Source: Xanthobacter oligotrophicus (GTDB lineage Bacteria; Pseudomonadota; Alphaproteobacteria; Rhizobiales; Xanthobacteraceae). Taken from it: a DNA stretch of 64,000 nucleotides. Within the stretch, counting starts at the first letter, position 1. Each line of letters begins with the position of its first letter. Where the stretch lies: assembly GCF_008364685.1 (NCBI RefSeq), contig NZ_VTTL01000007.1:248001-312000 (forward strand), given 5' to 3'. Position numbers and translations under genes: made by a program. Of the stretch, positions 55,684-64,000 are shown one piece after another. The notes beneath the pieces were generated by a model. The model had not been told where the DNA came from and ran no database searches. It saw nothing but the letters and a program-made list of their open reading frames with translations.

Positions 55684-56837
55684 GTGGTTGTCTGCGATCT
55701 TAATCGTCGTCAAGTCGCGATGCTGGGCGTAGCCTTGGCCGCGACATGGCGCGCTCCGGCGGAAGCACAGACGAGATCCCCAATGCTCTATCCGGGCGAG
55801 GAGTTGACCGAGGCGGCGGGCTATCCGGCTCTGGTGCGGTTCGAGCCGGGGCGACCGGAGCTTCCCGTGGTGGTGTTCGTCACAGGAGGAGGGGTGCTCG
55901 GTCGCATCGCCTACGGACCGCCCGGGGGAAGGACCCCCGATTTCCTTTGTCATTGGCTGCATGAGGAAGGCTTTCCGTCGCTGGTCCTGTCCTATCCCAT
56001 CGACAGCAGAGGTGTGTTCGACGCCCCATTCCCGCAGTTTTCGATCACCGACTGGGCGGAGCAGAGCGCCGAGATCATCGCCCGCTACATGGCCGCAATG
56101 GCCTGCCGGCGAACGCCATCGTGCTCGGCTGGAGCATGGCGGGGCGAATTGCCGAGCCGCTTCATGCCGCGCTGCGACGAAAGGGAAAGGGCATCGAACT
56201 CTTCGTCGCGATGGCGGCCGCATCGGCACTTCCCAATACCCTGCCCGGCCTCGACCACCTGAAGCCAGCCGCAAACGGCCTCGCCTCGATCAGGGGCGCC
56301 TACCTCGACTGGCTGCTCCACTGCCTCGCGGATCAGAACGCGGCTGCCGGCCACGTGGTGCTCGATGCCGACGCATTCACACGCGAGATGACCGGCGATT
56401 TTCCGGTTGGGCTGGCAGCATCGGCCACGCGCTACAGAGACGGAGCTTTCGTTCCCGACCCGGCCGGAGACGCGCTCGAGGTCGGCACCGCGCAGTATCG
56501 CGCCTTTCCGCCGCTCGCTTTGATGACGCACGCCTCCGCGATCGACGCCCGGCACGCTCTCACGGACCGCTCTACATGGGGCGTCTACATCACCCAGCAG
56601 CTTTGCGAAGGTCTCGTTTTCTCGCAAGCGGACAAGCTCGCTGCGCTGCCTTCCGAGAAATGGGCCTTGCTGGTAGAGGCTGTCGGGCACGCCGACCAGC
56701 GGCTGAGCGCGACGCTGCCGGGCAACCACATGTTCTTCCTTGGAGAGAATGGTGCGAAGAGAACCGTGCAGACGTTGAAGCTCCTCAGGCAAACCGCCGC
56801 AGACGTTGCGGGTGAGATCACTCATCTTATGGATTGA
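55684..56837 (+). pseudogene. Exported alpha/beta hydrolase, single-base frameshift
   Basis: The gene would encode ~384 residues. A GTG start leads to NRRQVAMLGVALAATWRAPA, a Tat-like signal peptide. The body has VVVFVTGGGVLG (oxyanion region), and, after the break, ANAIVLGWSMAGRIAEPLHA with the Ser nucleophile, and ATLPGNHMFFLG with a likely catalytic His. The frame breaks at AA 56097-56098; one more A would give RYMAANGLPANAIV. It lies 39 bp after the UbiD-PAD gene on the same strand, so it may cleave an ester to release the acid that those enzymes decarboxylate (inference). Confidence 0.78.
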
Positions 56838-56934
56838 AAAGTCGATCATTCGGTCACGCCCGCTTCGAAGAGCGAGAGTTCGGATCGGGTTTCCGTGACG
56901 GGTTGAGTGCCGGAGGAGAGTCTTGCTGCGCCCG

Positions 56935-57384
56935 TCACGGAGGCTGGTTCCCATGACTCAGGTGGTGCCTCTGGACGCGACGCCCTCTGGTGCCGGCGCC
57001 TACAAGGTGGATATGAGCCGCGGCGGGCGGATTGTCAGCGCGCGTCTGGTCGAGGGTCCGCCATCGGTTCCAGTCGATCCGCCCGCCGGGGGAGAGTCGA
57101 AGCGACACGGGGACGTGGGCGTCGCGGAGAGCTAATGCGTGAGCCAGTGCCCGCGACGCGGCCTCGATCAGATCGAGGGTTGCCCGGGAGCGGTCGCAGC
57201 GGCGCTTGCCATCTCGACTGACCTTCCGCCGATCAAGCTTGCCGACAACGGCAGGGGCGATCAGGATATCGATACTAGCGGCATCCGGAAACGGCTCTCT
57301 CCATGGTAAATACTTCAAGTCGCCCAGATGGATAAGGCGGTTCGTGTCGACGTAGGCGAGGTAGATTGACTGCGTGAGAGCTAT
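56935..57384 (-). pseudogene. Decayed PIN-domain protein
   Basis: The minus-strand frame reads IYLAYVDTNRLIHLGDLKYL, then PWREPFPDAASIDILIAPAV, VGKLDRRKVSRDGKRRCDRS and VPVSLRLSPGGRIDW. This matches a PIN-type nuclease domain with its first acidic residue (YVDTN). No start codon precedes it, and the part after TRADNPPAAAH no longer matches. It is a broken accessory or toxin-like nuclease gene next to an integrase. Confidence 0.5.
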
Positions 57385-57602
57385 CAGTTGGAGTCTGCGC
57401 TGTGATCATCAGCGTAGGCTGCACTGTCGCGTAGTGACGAGGGTGATGCTTGATGCGGGGCAACATGCCGAACGGCAGGTGTTGGGTCAGGTGCTTATGC
57501 CCGCTCCTGGCGCTCCACACTCCGACACAAACACCAACCTCTTCGCGACCGGCTCATATGGCACTAATCTAAATTGGGGCTGCTCCTCGGAAGGAGGATG
57601 CC

Positions 57603-58223
57603 ATGCACACCAATCACGAGACCCGGCACGAGCCCTGGAATGCCGGCCGGATCGTCGGTGTTAAACCTCCCCTGAAGCCCAAGCATATCTGGGCGTTGCG
57701 CATGCGGTTGCAGATTGCAAATCGGGTGCGCGACCTCGCCATGTTCAATCTTGCCATCGACAGCAAATTGCGTGGCTGCGATCTGGTGACACTGAAGGTC
57801 GGCGACGTATTCTCCGGCAGCGGCATTCGCGCGAGATCGGTGGTCATCCAGCACAAGACCGGGCAGCCGGTTCCCTTCGAGATCACTGAACCGACGAAGG
57901 ACGCGCTCGCTGCCTGGCTTGCCGTACGGCGAGCAAAGGGAAGCGACTGGCTTGGGCCGAGCCACAGCCATATTGGAGGACATGTCACTACCAGGCAGTA
58001 CGGGCGTCTCGTCGACCAATGGGTCAGCTTGATCGGCCTCAATCCGGCAGATTACGGCACGCACAGTCTGCGGCGAACAAAAGTCTCCATCCTCTACAAG
58101 AGGACCGGAAATCTCCGCGCCTGCCAGCTCCTGCTGGGCCATACCAAGCTCGAGAGCACCGTGCGCTATCTCGGCATCGAAGTCGGCGACGCCTTGAGCC
58201 TGTCAGAGCAGACCGAGATCTGA
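57603..58223 (+). CDS. Tyrosine recombinase/integrase, short form
   Basis: The 206-residue protein is essentially the catalytic domain of a tyrosine recombinase. The catalytic residues are visible in order: Arg in SKLRGCDLVTL, Lys in IQHKTGQPVPF, His-x-x-Arg in GTHSLRRTKVS, His in LLGHTKLESTVRYLGIE and Tyr in that last motif. The usual N-terminal arm and core-binding domains are nearly absent. Such short integrases are frequent in Hyphomicrobiales plasmids and islands. A perfect AAGGAGG lies six bases before the start. The broken PIN gene beside it supports a small mobile island. Confidence 0.9.
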   Translation: MHTNHETRHEPWNAGRIVGVKPPLKPKHIWALRMRLQIANRVRDLAMFNLAIDSKLRGCDLVTLKVGDVFSGSGIRARSVVIQHKTGQPVPFEITEPTKDALAAWLAVRRAKGSDWLGPSHSHIGGHVTTRQYGRLVDQWVSLIGLNPADYGTHSLRRTKVSILYKRTGNLRACQLLLGHTKLESTVRYLGIEVGDALSLSEQTEI

Positions 58224-58228
58224 GACTT

Positions 58229-58260
58229 GGCGCCTGCAGTTCAAGGGGATTGCAGGCGCC
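58229..58260. terminator. Hairpin between integrase and autotransporter genes
   Basis: A 10-bp stem, GGCGCCTGCA with TGCAGGCGCC, encloses a 12-base loop between two convergent genes. It is a candidate bidirectional terminator, without a strong T run. Confidence 0.55.
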
Positions 58261-58310
58261 GCTGAAGCATCCAAGGGAACCGATGAGCCATTCCTAAGAT
58301 AAGCCTTACC

Positions 58311-61300
58311 TCAGAACTTCCACCCGAGTTCCGCCGAGAACGCGCTCTGTGAGGCGCCGGAGGCGATCTGCCCGTTATATTTGACCGAGAGGGTGGCAAG
58401 CTCCGAGGCGGCATAGCCGAGCCCTGCGCCCACCAGCAAGGCATCCTGCGCGATGGGGGCGCCCGCCACCTGGAAGGGTGTCGTCCCGCCGGCAAAGAGC
58501 ATGTTCGCATAAGGCGTCGTGTCGCCGAAGGCGTGCTGCCAGGCGAGGGTCACGCTCGGGGTCAAAGGCCGCCCGAACACACCGATGGAGGTGGCGAGCC
58601 GCATGCCGAGCGTCGAATAGGTCGTCTCGAACGATGCAGTACTGACGCCGAGCGCCGCCGCCCCGCCGGTCTCTGTGAGGGAGGCCCCATCGAGGTTCAG
58701 ATAGGCCAGCCCCGCGAACGGCTCCACATCGAAGGCGCCGAAGGTGAGGCCATAGGCCAATTCGCCGAAGGCCTGGAAAGAGCCTGTACTATAGCCGCCG
58801 GAGAGCGCCTCATAGAAGCCGGGGAAGGCGACGGTGCGGTCCACGGAGACATCGTGCCAGCCATAGGTCAAAGCCCCGCGCGCGGCGAGGCGGCCGAACA
58901 GGGCCGCGCCGTAAAGGCCCATGTCGTACGTGTCGATGGAGCCGGAGGAGGCCCGGTCCGCCACATCGAAATTGGACCGACCATAGCCGCCGAAGAGGCC
59001 GGCGCGTGCGGTCTCGCTCACCGCCACGTCGGCACCGATGAGGAAGCCGCCAATGGTGTTGGAGACGCTGGCCGCATTACTGTTGCCGTTGGTGTCACCC
59101 CAGCCGCCATAGCCCAGCGCCCACAAAGTGGGGGTGAGGCCGGCCCCGAGGCGGGCGGTGGCCGGAGCCTTCACCGGCATGGCGTAGCCGAGCGGCGCGG
59201 CGCCTTCCGGCGTGAGCGCCTGGATGAGGCGCGCGCCCACAGCATCGCGGACATAGCTCGATTGCTGCACGATCACCGTGCTGGCCGAGGCATAGGCCTC
59301 GCCCGAGAGCGCGGCGAACGCGGCCCCCGGCGTTGCGCCCTTGGGCAGAGCGAGAATGGCGTCATAGATGGGATTGCCGTCGCCGAGGGTCTGGACGGCG
59401 TTGGCGGCACCGGCCTCGTTCGGCGTGCGAGCGAAGGTTGCTAACGCGATGTCGTTATAGATCAGCCCCAGATACACATTGTGGGCATCGTAGGAGAGGC
59501 CCGGGTCGAGGAAGATGTAGCTGCTCGCCGGCAGGTCGCCGGTGAGCGAACCGAACGTGCCGGTGACCATGCCGGAGGTGGTGATGATGGCGTAGGCCGT
59601 TCCCGGCAGAAACACCGCCGCACCGGCATTCACGGCGACGGATGCGCCGGAAGACAGGACGACGGCACCCGTGGCATCGATGAGGTCGTGGGCGCCGCCG
59701 GCGGTCACGTCCACCCGGTAGACCGAGCCGGAATTGAAGGCGACGTCGCCTTTCACGGTGAGGGTGCCCGGCGAATTGCCCGGCGCCGCAACGCCCCCTG
59801 AATTGACCACGAGCCCGCCGATTGTGCCCTGGCCGGCCAGAACGCCGCCGGTCTGCACGGTGAAGACGGAGGCGCCAAGGGCCGCATTGGCCAGGGTGAC
59901 GGTACCGTCCTCGACGAACGTACCGCCGCTGAAGGTGCCGGACGATCCGAGCTGCACCGTGCCGCCGCCGCGGAAGGTCATCGTGCCGAAGCCGGAAAGG
60001 CCCCCGCTGAAGCCATAGGCGTCGGAGCGATCGAAGACCAAGGCGGCATTGTTCAGCACATCGCCAGCGAGGGAGCCCGCAGTGCCGCCATCACCGATCT
60101 GCAGCGTACCGGCGGAAATGGTCGTCCCGCCCCCATAGGTGTTGGCGCCGGTGAGGATGAGGGCGGACGCCCCCTCCTTGGTGAAGGCACCGCTGCCGGA
60201 GATGACGCCGGCGAATGTGGCGTCGGCGCCCTGGTTGACGGTGAGCACCTTCGTGCCGAGCGCGATCGCTCCGTCGCCGCTGCCGGAGAGGGTCTTGATG
60301 GTGGTGCCGGCGCCGTCGATGCCAGAAATGTCAAACGTGGCATTCACTGCGACGGCGGTCGAGTTGGCGATGGAGCCCGTGCCCGCCAAGGCCAGCGTGC
60401 CGGCGTCGATCACCGTCCTGCCGATGAAGCCGGCATTGGCGCCGGTGAGGGTGAGGGCGGACGCCCCCTCCTTGGTGAAGCCGCCGCTGCCGGAGAGGAC
60501 GCCGGCGAACGTTGCGTCGGCGCCCTGGTTGACGGTGAGCACCTTCGTGCCGAGCGCGATCACCCCCTCGGTGCTGCCGGACAGGGTCTTGATGGTGGTG
60601 CCGGCGCCGTCGAGGCCGGAGATGTCAAACGTGGCATTCACCGCGACGGAGTTCGAATTGGCAATCGAGCTTACGCCCGACAAAGCCAGCGTGCCGGCGT
60701 CGATCTCCGTCTTGCCGGTGAAGCCGGCATTGGCGCCGGTGAGGGTGAGGGTGGACGCCCCTTCCTTGGTGAAGGCGCCGCTGCCGGAGATGACGCCGGC
60801 GAACGTGGCGTCGGCGCCCTGGTTGACGGTGAGCGCCTTCGTGCCGAGCGCGATCAGCCCGTCGGTGCTGCCGGAGAGGGTGTTGATGGTGGTGCCGGCG
60901 CTGTCGATGCCGGAAATGTCGAGCGTGGCATTCACTGCGACGGCAGTCGAATTGGCAATCGAGCCCGCCCCCGACAAAGCCAGCGTGCCGGCGTCGATCA
61001 CCGTCTGGCCGGTGAAGCCGGCATTGGCATTGGTGAGGGTCGCCGTGCCGTCGCCGGTCTTGGTGAAGGCGCCGCTGCCCGAAAGGGCGCCGTCCAGCGT
61101 TGCCGTAGTGCCGCCCGCGGTCTCCAGGGTGCCCCCGTTCGCCAGCAGGACGAGGTCGCCGGAGAGCGTGAGGCTGGCAGTCGTGCGCAGGGTGCCGCCG
61201 TCGAAACTGGTGGTGAGGAAGGACGGGCCGGCCCCTTCCAAGGTCTTCGCATCGGCGATGGCGAGCATGCCGCCCGTGAGGGTCCAGCTCAGGCCGCTGG

Positions 61301-64000
61301 CATTGGTGCCGGTGCCAGTCCACTCGCCGCCCACCACCGACAAGGCGTTGAAGCCCACAAATTGGGTGCCGGAGAGCGAGCCCGAGGGGGTCGGCACCAC
61401 GTGGCCCACGTCGAACGCGGCCGCGCCCGTGCCGCCGAGCTTCAGGGCGTCCCCACCATTCGTGGTTCCGCTGGTGGAGATCACATTGCCGGTGAAGGAA
61501 TAGCCCGCCTGAAGCTCCAGCGCGTTGCCGCCGCCCGACAGCTCCACCGCATTGGCGCGCGTCACCCCATCGCCGGAGAGTCCGCCGACGATGGAGCCGG
61601 CGTTCTTGATGGTGGAACCGCCGGTGGAGACGACGCCAACCGCGCCGAGACCGCCCGCGCCGTCCACTCCAGGGTCGCCGGCAGGGGCAAAAAGGCCGTT
61701 TCCACCCTCCACGCGAGCCCCTCCCAGGCCCCCCAGTCCGGCCATTCCTCCGTCGCCGCCGCTGATCGTGCCTGTATTGGTGAGGGTGAAGCTGGAGCCG
61801 CTCACGCCGACACCGCCAATGCCCCCGTTTCCGCCGTTTCCGCCCGTCCCGCCTTTGGCGGCGATGGCGCCGCTGCCGCCGCTGCCGCCCGCGCCACCAT
61901 CGCCGCCCTTGCCGCCGCTGATCGTGCCGGAACTGGTGATGGAAAAAGCCGTGCCGGTGACGCCGGCAGCGCCCGCGCCGCCGTCACCGCCGCGCCCGCC
62001 ATTGCCGCCGCCTTTGGCGGCACCTGAGACGTTCACAGAATTTTGGAAGTCGCCGCTGCCGCCAGGCTGGAAGGAACCGGCCGACCCGCCAGAGCCGCCT
62101 GCGCCGCCTTCACCCCCGGTGCCGCCTTCGGCTCCTGCGCCACCCGCGATCGATCCTGCATTCGTCACGGTGAAGGAACTGCCGCTGACGCCTGCGCCGC
62201 CGGCACCACCCGTGCCGCCGGCGCCACCGGCTCCCCCCACATTGCCGTCGCCGCCCTTGCCGCTTACGCCCCTGCCGGCGGCATCACCCACAGCGGGACC
62301 GACGTCAACTCGTACGTTGCCGCCCACGCCGCCTTGGCCTCCGACGCCCGCGGCGCCCCCGGTGCCGCCTTTGGCTCCCGCGCCGCCTGCGAGCGTTCCG
62401 CGGTTCGTCAGATCGAAGAGCGTGCCGGTGACGCCGACGCCCCCGGCTCCCCCGGTCCCGCCTTCACCCCCGTTGCCGCCCGCACCGCCCGTGCCGCCGG
62501 TTCCGGCCGTGCTGGAGAGCACCACACCCGGGACGCTGATCGTCGAATCCAAAGAGATCCCGGGTCCCCCGGTTCCGCCCGCGCCGCCGCGTCCGCCATC
62601 GCCGCCGAGACCGCCCGAGCCTGCGTAAAGCGTCGTCTCGTTGATCACGGTGAAGGAGGTGCCGCTGATGCCCGCCCCTCCCAGACCGCCGAGGCCGCCG
62701 GCTCCGCCATTGCCGCCGTCATCGCCCAGCTTCCCCTTGCCGGCGAGGATGGCGTATGATCCCGGAGTGGTAAAGTGTTGGGAGAGGGTTTCGCCCACAG
62801 GCACCACCGGTGCGAATTGGCTGTCATTGCCGGCTCCGGCCGCGCCGCCGGCTCCGCCGCCGATCACGCCGTTATTGTGGATGGTGAAATTGGATCCGCC
62901 TGCGCCGACGCCGCCCTGCGCGCCCGCGCCTCCTGGGCCAGGCTCGTTGGACTTGGGGCCGATGAACATCGATCCACCCTGGCCGCCGATCCCACCGATC
63001 ACGCTGCCGGTGTTGGTCAGATCGTAGCCATACCCCGTGATGCCGGCCCCGCCCGCGCCGGACACGCCGACAACCATGGGTCCCTCTCCCGGGCGGTTAG
63101 GCCGGGAGATGCCTCCTCCCTCGCCACCATCGCCGCCAAGGATGGAGCCACCATTGGTGATGGTGAGGCTTCCGATCTGCGATCCGGAGACGGCAACGCC
63201 CGTGCCGCCGCTGCCGGCATTTCCGCCATACGACGGGCTGCCGCCGCCATCGCCGCCATCGCCACCGGAGATGATCGCGCTATTGGTGAGGATGCCGCCT
63301 GGCGTGAAATAAATGCCATACCCGCCATCGCCGCCCGCGCCGCCGCCGGCGGAATATGTTGTGCCAGCGACGTAGGCGGCTCCCCCCCCGCCGCCGCCAC
63401 CCGCACCGCCCGTCACATTAGCGGAAACGTCGAGGGTAAGAGGCGCCGTCGTGACGATACCGAAGCCACCGGCGCCTCCCCCGCCGCCGCTGCCATTGAT
63501 TTCAGCCGATCCATTGTTTTCTACATTGAGGCGACTCGACCCCCCGCGGCCACCCTGGCCACCCGTCGCGGCGGTCGTCACCTGCTGGTCGGCACCCGTG
63601 GTCAGGAAGGTGCCGCCGCCGCCGCCGCCGCCGCCGGAGCCGCCAAAGCCGTAGGGAAGGTTTACCCCTTGCCCGCCATCGCCACCGCCGTCTGTGCCGG
63701 CCGTGCCGCCTCCAACAAGGCCTGTGCCACCTGCGGCGCCCACGCCGCCGCCGCCGCCGCCGCTTTTGCCGTCTTCGGAGTCGCTCCCGGCCACGCCATA
63801 GGCACCGCCGGCGCCACCGGGCACCTGGTCTTTGCCGGCCCCGCCGTTTCCGCCGAAGGTCTGGGCTCGCGCGCAATCGATCGGAACAGCCCCCGCGACG
63901 GCGATGAGGCAAAGCAGCGACGCCCCGGCCAGCCATATGCGACGCGATGAAATCCCCGCGCCGGCACCCGCTCCGGAAGTGCGATCCTTCAGGACGATGC
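58311..64000 (-). CDS. Giant glycine-rich autotransporter (5' end outside window)
   Basis: At least 1896 residues are present. The frame is open to the window edge; no start codon lies between the edge and 63824. The first part reads SSRRIWLAGASLLCLIAVAG then ARAQTFGG, an export signal, so the true start is just beyond the window. Next come ~750 residues of GGxGG repeats broken by short motifs such as FTVTNAGSIAGGAG. After that come passenger-associated beta repeats, including ~98-residue tandem units (GADATFAGVISGSGAFTKEG), and a linker. The ~260-residue C-terminal beta-barrel (LWALGYGGWGDTNGN to AFSAELGWKF) ends in Phe, as barrel proteins do. It is probably a type V-secreted surface adhesin. 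Confidence 0.9.
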   Translation of the reverse strand, partial: IVLKDRTSGAGAGAGISSRRIWLAGASLLCLIAVAGAVPIDCARAQTFGGNGGAGKDQVPGGAGGAYGVAGSDSEDGKSGGGGGGVGAAGGTGLVGGGTAGTDGGGDGGQGVNLPYGFGGSGGGGGGGGTFLTTGADQQVTTAATGGQGGRGGSSRLNVENNGSAEINGSGGGGGAGGFGIVTTAPLTLDVSANVTGGAGGGGGGGAAYVAGTTYSAGGGAGGDGGYGIYFTPGGILTNSAIISGGDGGDGGGSPSYGGNAGSGGTGVAVSGSQIGSLTITNGGSILGGDGGEGGGISRPNRPGEGPMVVGVSGAGGAGITGYGYDLTNTGSVIGGIGGQGGSMFIGPKSNEPGPGGAGAQGGVGAGGSNFTIHNNGVIGGGAGGAAGAGNDSQFAPVVPVGETLSQHFTTPGSYAILAGKGKLGDDGGNGGAGGLGGLGGAGISGTSFTVINETTLYAGSGGLGGDGGRGGAGGTGGPGISLDSTISVPGVVLSSTAGTGGTGGAGGNGGEGGTGGAGGVGVTGTLFDLTNRGTLAGGAGAKGGTGGAAGVGGQGGVGGNVRVDVGPAVGDAAGRGVSGKGGDGNVGGAGGAGGTGGAGGAGVSGSSFTVTNAGSIAGGAGAEGGTGGEGGAGGSGGSAGSFQPGGSGDFQNSVNVSGAAKGGGNGGRGGDGGAGAAGVTGTAFSITSSGTISGGKGGDGGAGGSGGSGAIAAKGGTGGNGGNGGIGGVGVSGSSFTLTNTGTISGGDGGMAGLGGLGGARVEGGNGLFAPAGDPGVDGAGGLGAVGVVSTGGSTIKNAGSIVGGLSGDGVTRANAVELSGGGNALELQAGYSFTGNVISTSGTTNGGDALKLGGTGAAAFDVGHVVPTPSGSLSGTQFVGFNALSVVGGEWTGTGTNASGLSWTLTGGMLAIADAKTLEGAGPSFLTTSFDGGTLRTTASLTLSGDLVLLANGGTLETAGGTTATLDGALSGSGAFTKTGDGTATLTNANAGFTGQTVIDAGTLALSGAGSIANSTAVAVNATLDISGIDSAGTTINTLSGSTDGLIALGTKALTVNQGADATFAGVISGSGAFTKEGASTLTLTGANAGFTGKTEIDAGTLALSGVSSIANSNSVAVNATFDISGLDGAGTTIKTLSGSTEGVIALGTKVLTVNQGADATFAGVLSGSGGFTKEGASALTLTGANAGFIGRTVIDAGTLALAGTGSIANSTAVAVNATFDISGIDGAGTTIKTLSGSGDGAIALGTKVLTVNQGADATFAGVISGSGAFTKEGASALILTGANTYGGGTTISAGTLQIGDGGTAGSLAGDVLNNAALVFDRSDAYGFSGGLSGFGTMTFRGGGTVQLGSSGTFSGGTFVEDGTVTLANAALGASVFTVQTGGVLAGQGTIGGLVVNSGGVAAPGNSPGTLTVKGDVAFNSGSVYRVDVTAGGAHDLIDATGAVVLSSGASVAVNAGAAVFLPGTAYAIITTSGMVTGTFGSLTGDLPASSYIFLDPGLSYDAHNVYLGLIYNDIALATFARTPNEAGAANAVQTLGDGNPIYDAILALPKGATPGAAFAALSGEAYASASTVIVQQSSYVRDAVGARLIQALTPEGAAPLGYAMPVKAPATARLGAGLTPTLWALGYGGWGDTNGNSNAASVSNTIGGFLIGADVAVSETARAGLFGGYGRSNFDVADRASSGSIDTYDMGLYGAALFGRLAARGALTYGWHDVSVDRTVAFPGFYEALSGGYSTGSFQAFGELAYGLTFGAFDVEPFAGLAYLNLDGASLTETGGAAALGVSTASFETTYSTLGMRLATSIGVFGRPLTPSVTLAWQHAFGDTTPYANMLFAGGTTPFQVAGAPIAQDALLVGAGLGYAASELATLSVKYNGQIASGASQSAFSAELGWKF
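60140..61070 (-). repeat. 294-bp tandem repeats inside the autotransporter gene
   Basis: The segment beginning GGTGAAGGC recurs at 60180, 60474, 60768 and 61062, each 294 bp apart, giving about three 98-residue units. Units are nearly identical in places, so copy-number change by recombination or assembly collapse is possible. Confidence 0.85.

Noticed and set aside
60139..62759. Long plus-strand frames opposite the autotransporter, rich in Pro/Ala/Val repeats
   Set aside because: They mirror the Gly-rich and Thr/Ala-rich repeats of the autotransporter and show no independent start or motif.

Overview
The window is GC-rich (only short intergenic stretches are AT-rich) and encodes typical alphaproteobacterial proteins: DapD, PrfC, an HWE-type histidine kinase, single-domain response regulators, Bug/TTT solute receptors, and the DUF2924/DUF3489/serine-recombinase cassette. 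It is most likely the chromosome of a member of the Hyphomicrobiales, perhaps Xanthobacteraceae; the family is an inference from gene content only.

Layout. 0-5 kb is core genome: the end of an acyltransferase, a P-loop ATPase, a small secreted protein, prfC and dapD. 5.6-8.7 kb is a tRNA-Ser(GGA) followed by a serine-recombinase/DUF2924/DUF3489 cassette. 9.5-16.1 kb is a stress and signalling block: a giant CheB-CheR-PAS-kinase-REC-REC-LuxR protein, PRC-barrel, CsbD, DUF3309, a response regulator and Dps. 16.4-23.3 kb holds an SbmA/BacA-type permease, a Tat-exported AstE/AspA-like protein, two DUF1254/DUF1214 proteins and an HWE kinase. 23.6-25.4 kb contains broken genes around a rearrangement point. 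25.4-28.6 kb encodes a Bug receptor and two acyl-CoA dehydrogenases. 28.7-30.5 kb is a graveyard of IS fragments. 30.6-35.9 kb is an acyl-CoA synthetase, nitroreductase and MFS transporter set with a divergent TetR regulator. 37.3-38.7 kb has small exported proteins and a cupin. 38.8-43.0 kb has an FAD monooxygenase, a DUF917 protein and a HyuA-type protein. 43.2-51.0 kb is a minus-strand operon: Dld, a TPP decarboxylase, two nitrile-hydratase-leader-like (NHLP) small proteins, a CocE/NonD hydrolase and malic enzyme. 51.6-56.8 kb has a LuxR regulator, UbiX, a fused UbiD-phenolic acid decarboxylase and a hydrolase. 57-58 kb has a decayed PIN gene and a tyrosine integrase. 58.3-64 kb is a giant glycine-rich autotransporter whose start lies beyond the window.

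The most interesting parts are the NHLP pair, which shows neither core peptides nor modification enzymes and sits inside a D-2-hydroxyacid/2-oxoacid operon, and the single reading frame joining a prFMN-type UbiD decarboxylase to a complete phenolic acid decarboxylase. A motif of about 13 bp also recurs upstream of three stress genes.

Caution: many genes carry single-base frameshifts, mostly in homopolymers (recombinase, CheB-CheR kinase, CoA ligase fragment, DUF917, malic enzyme, hydrolase), and two (the giant kinase and Dps) carry an in-frame TAG where Gln is expected. Either the sequence has indel errors or this region is being inactivated. These genes are called pseudogenes here with that caveat.
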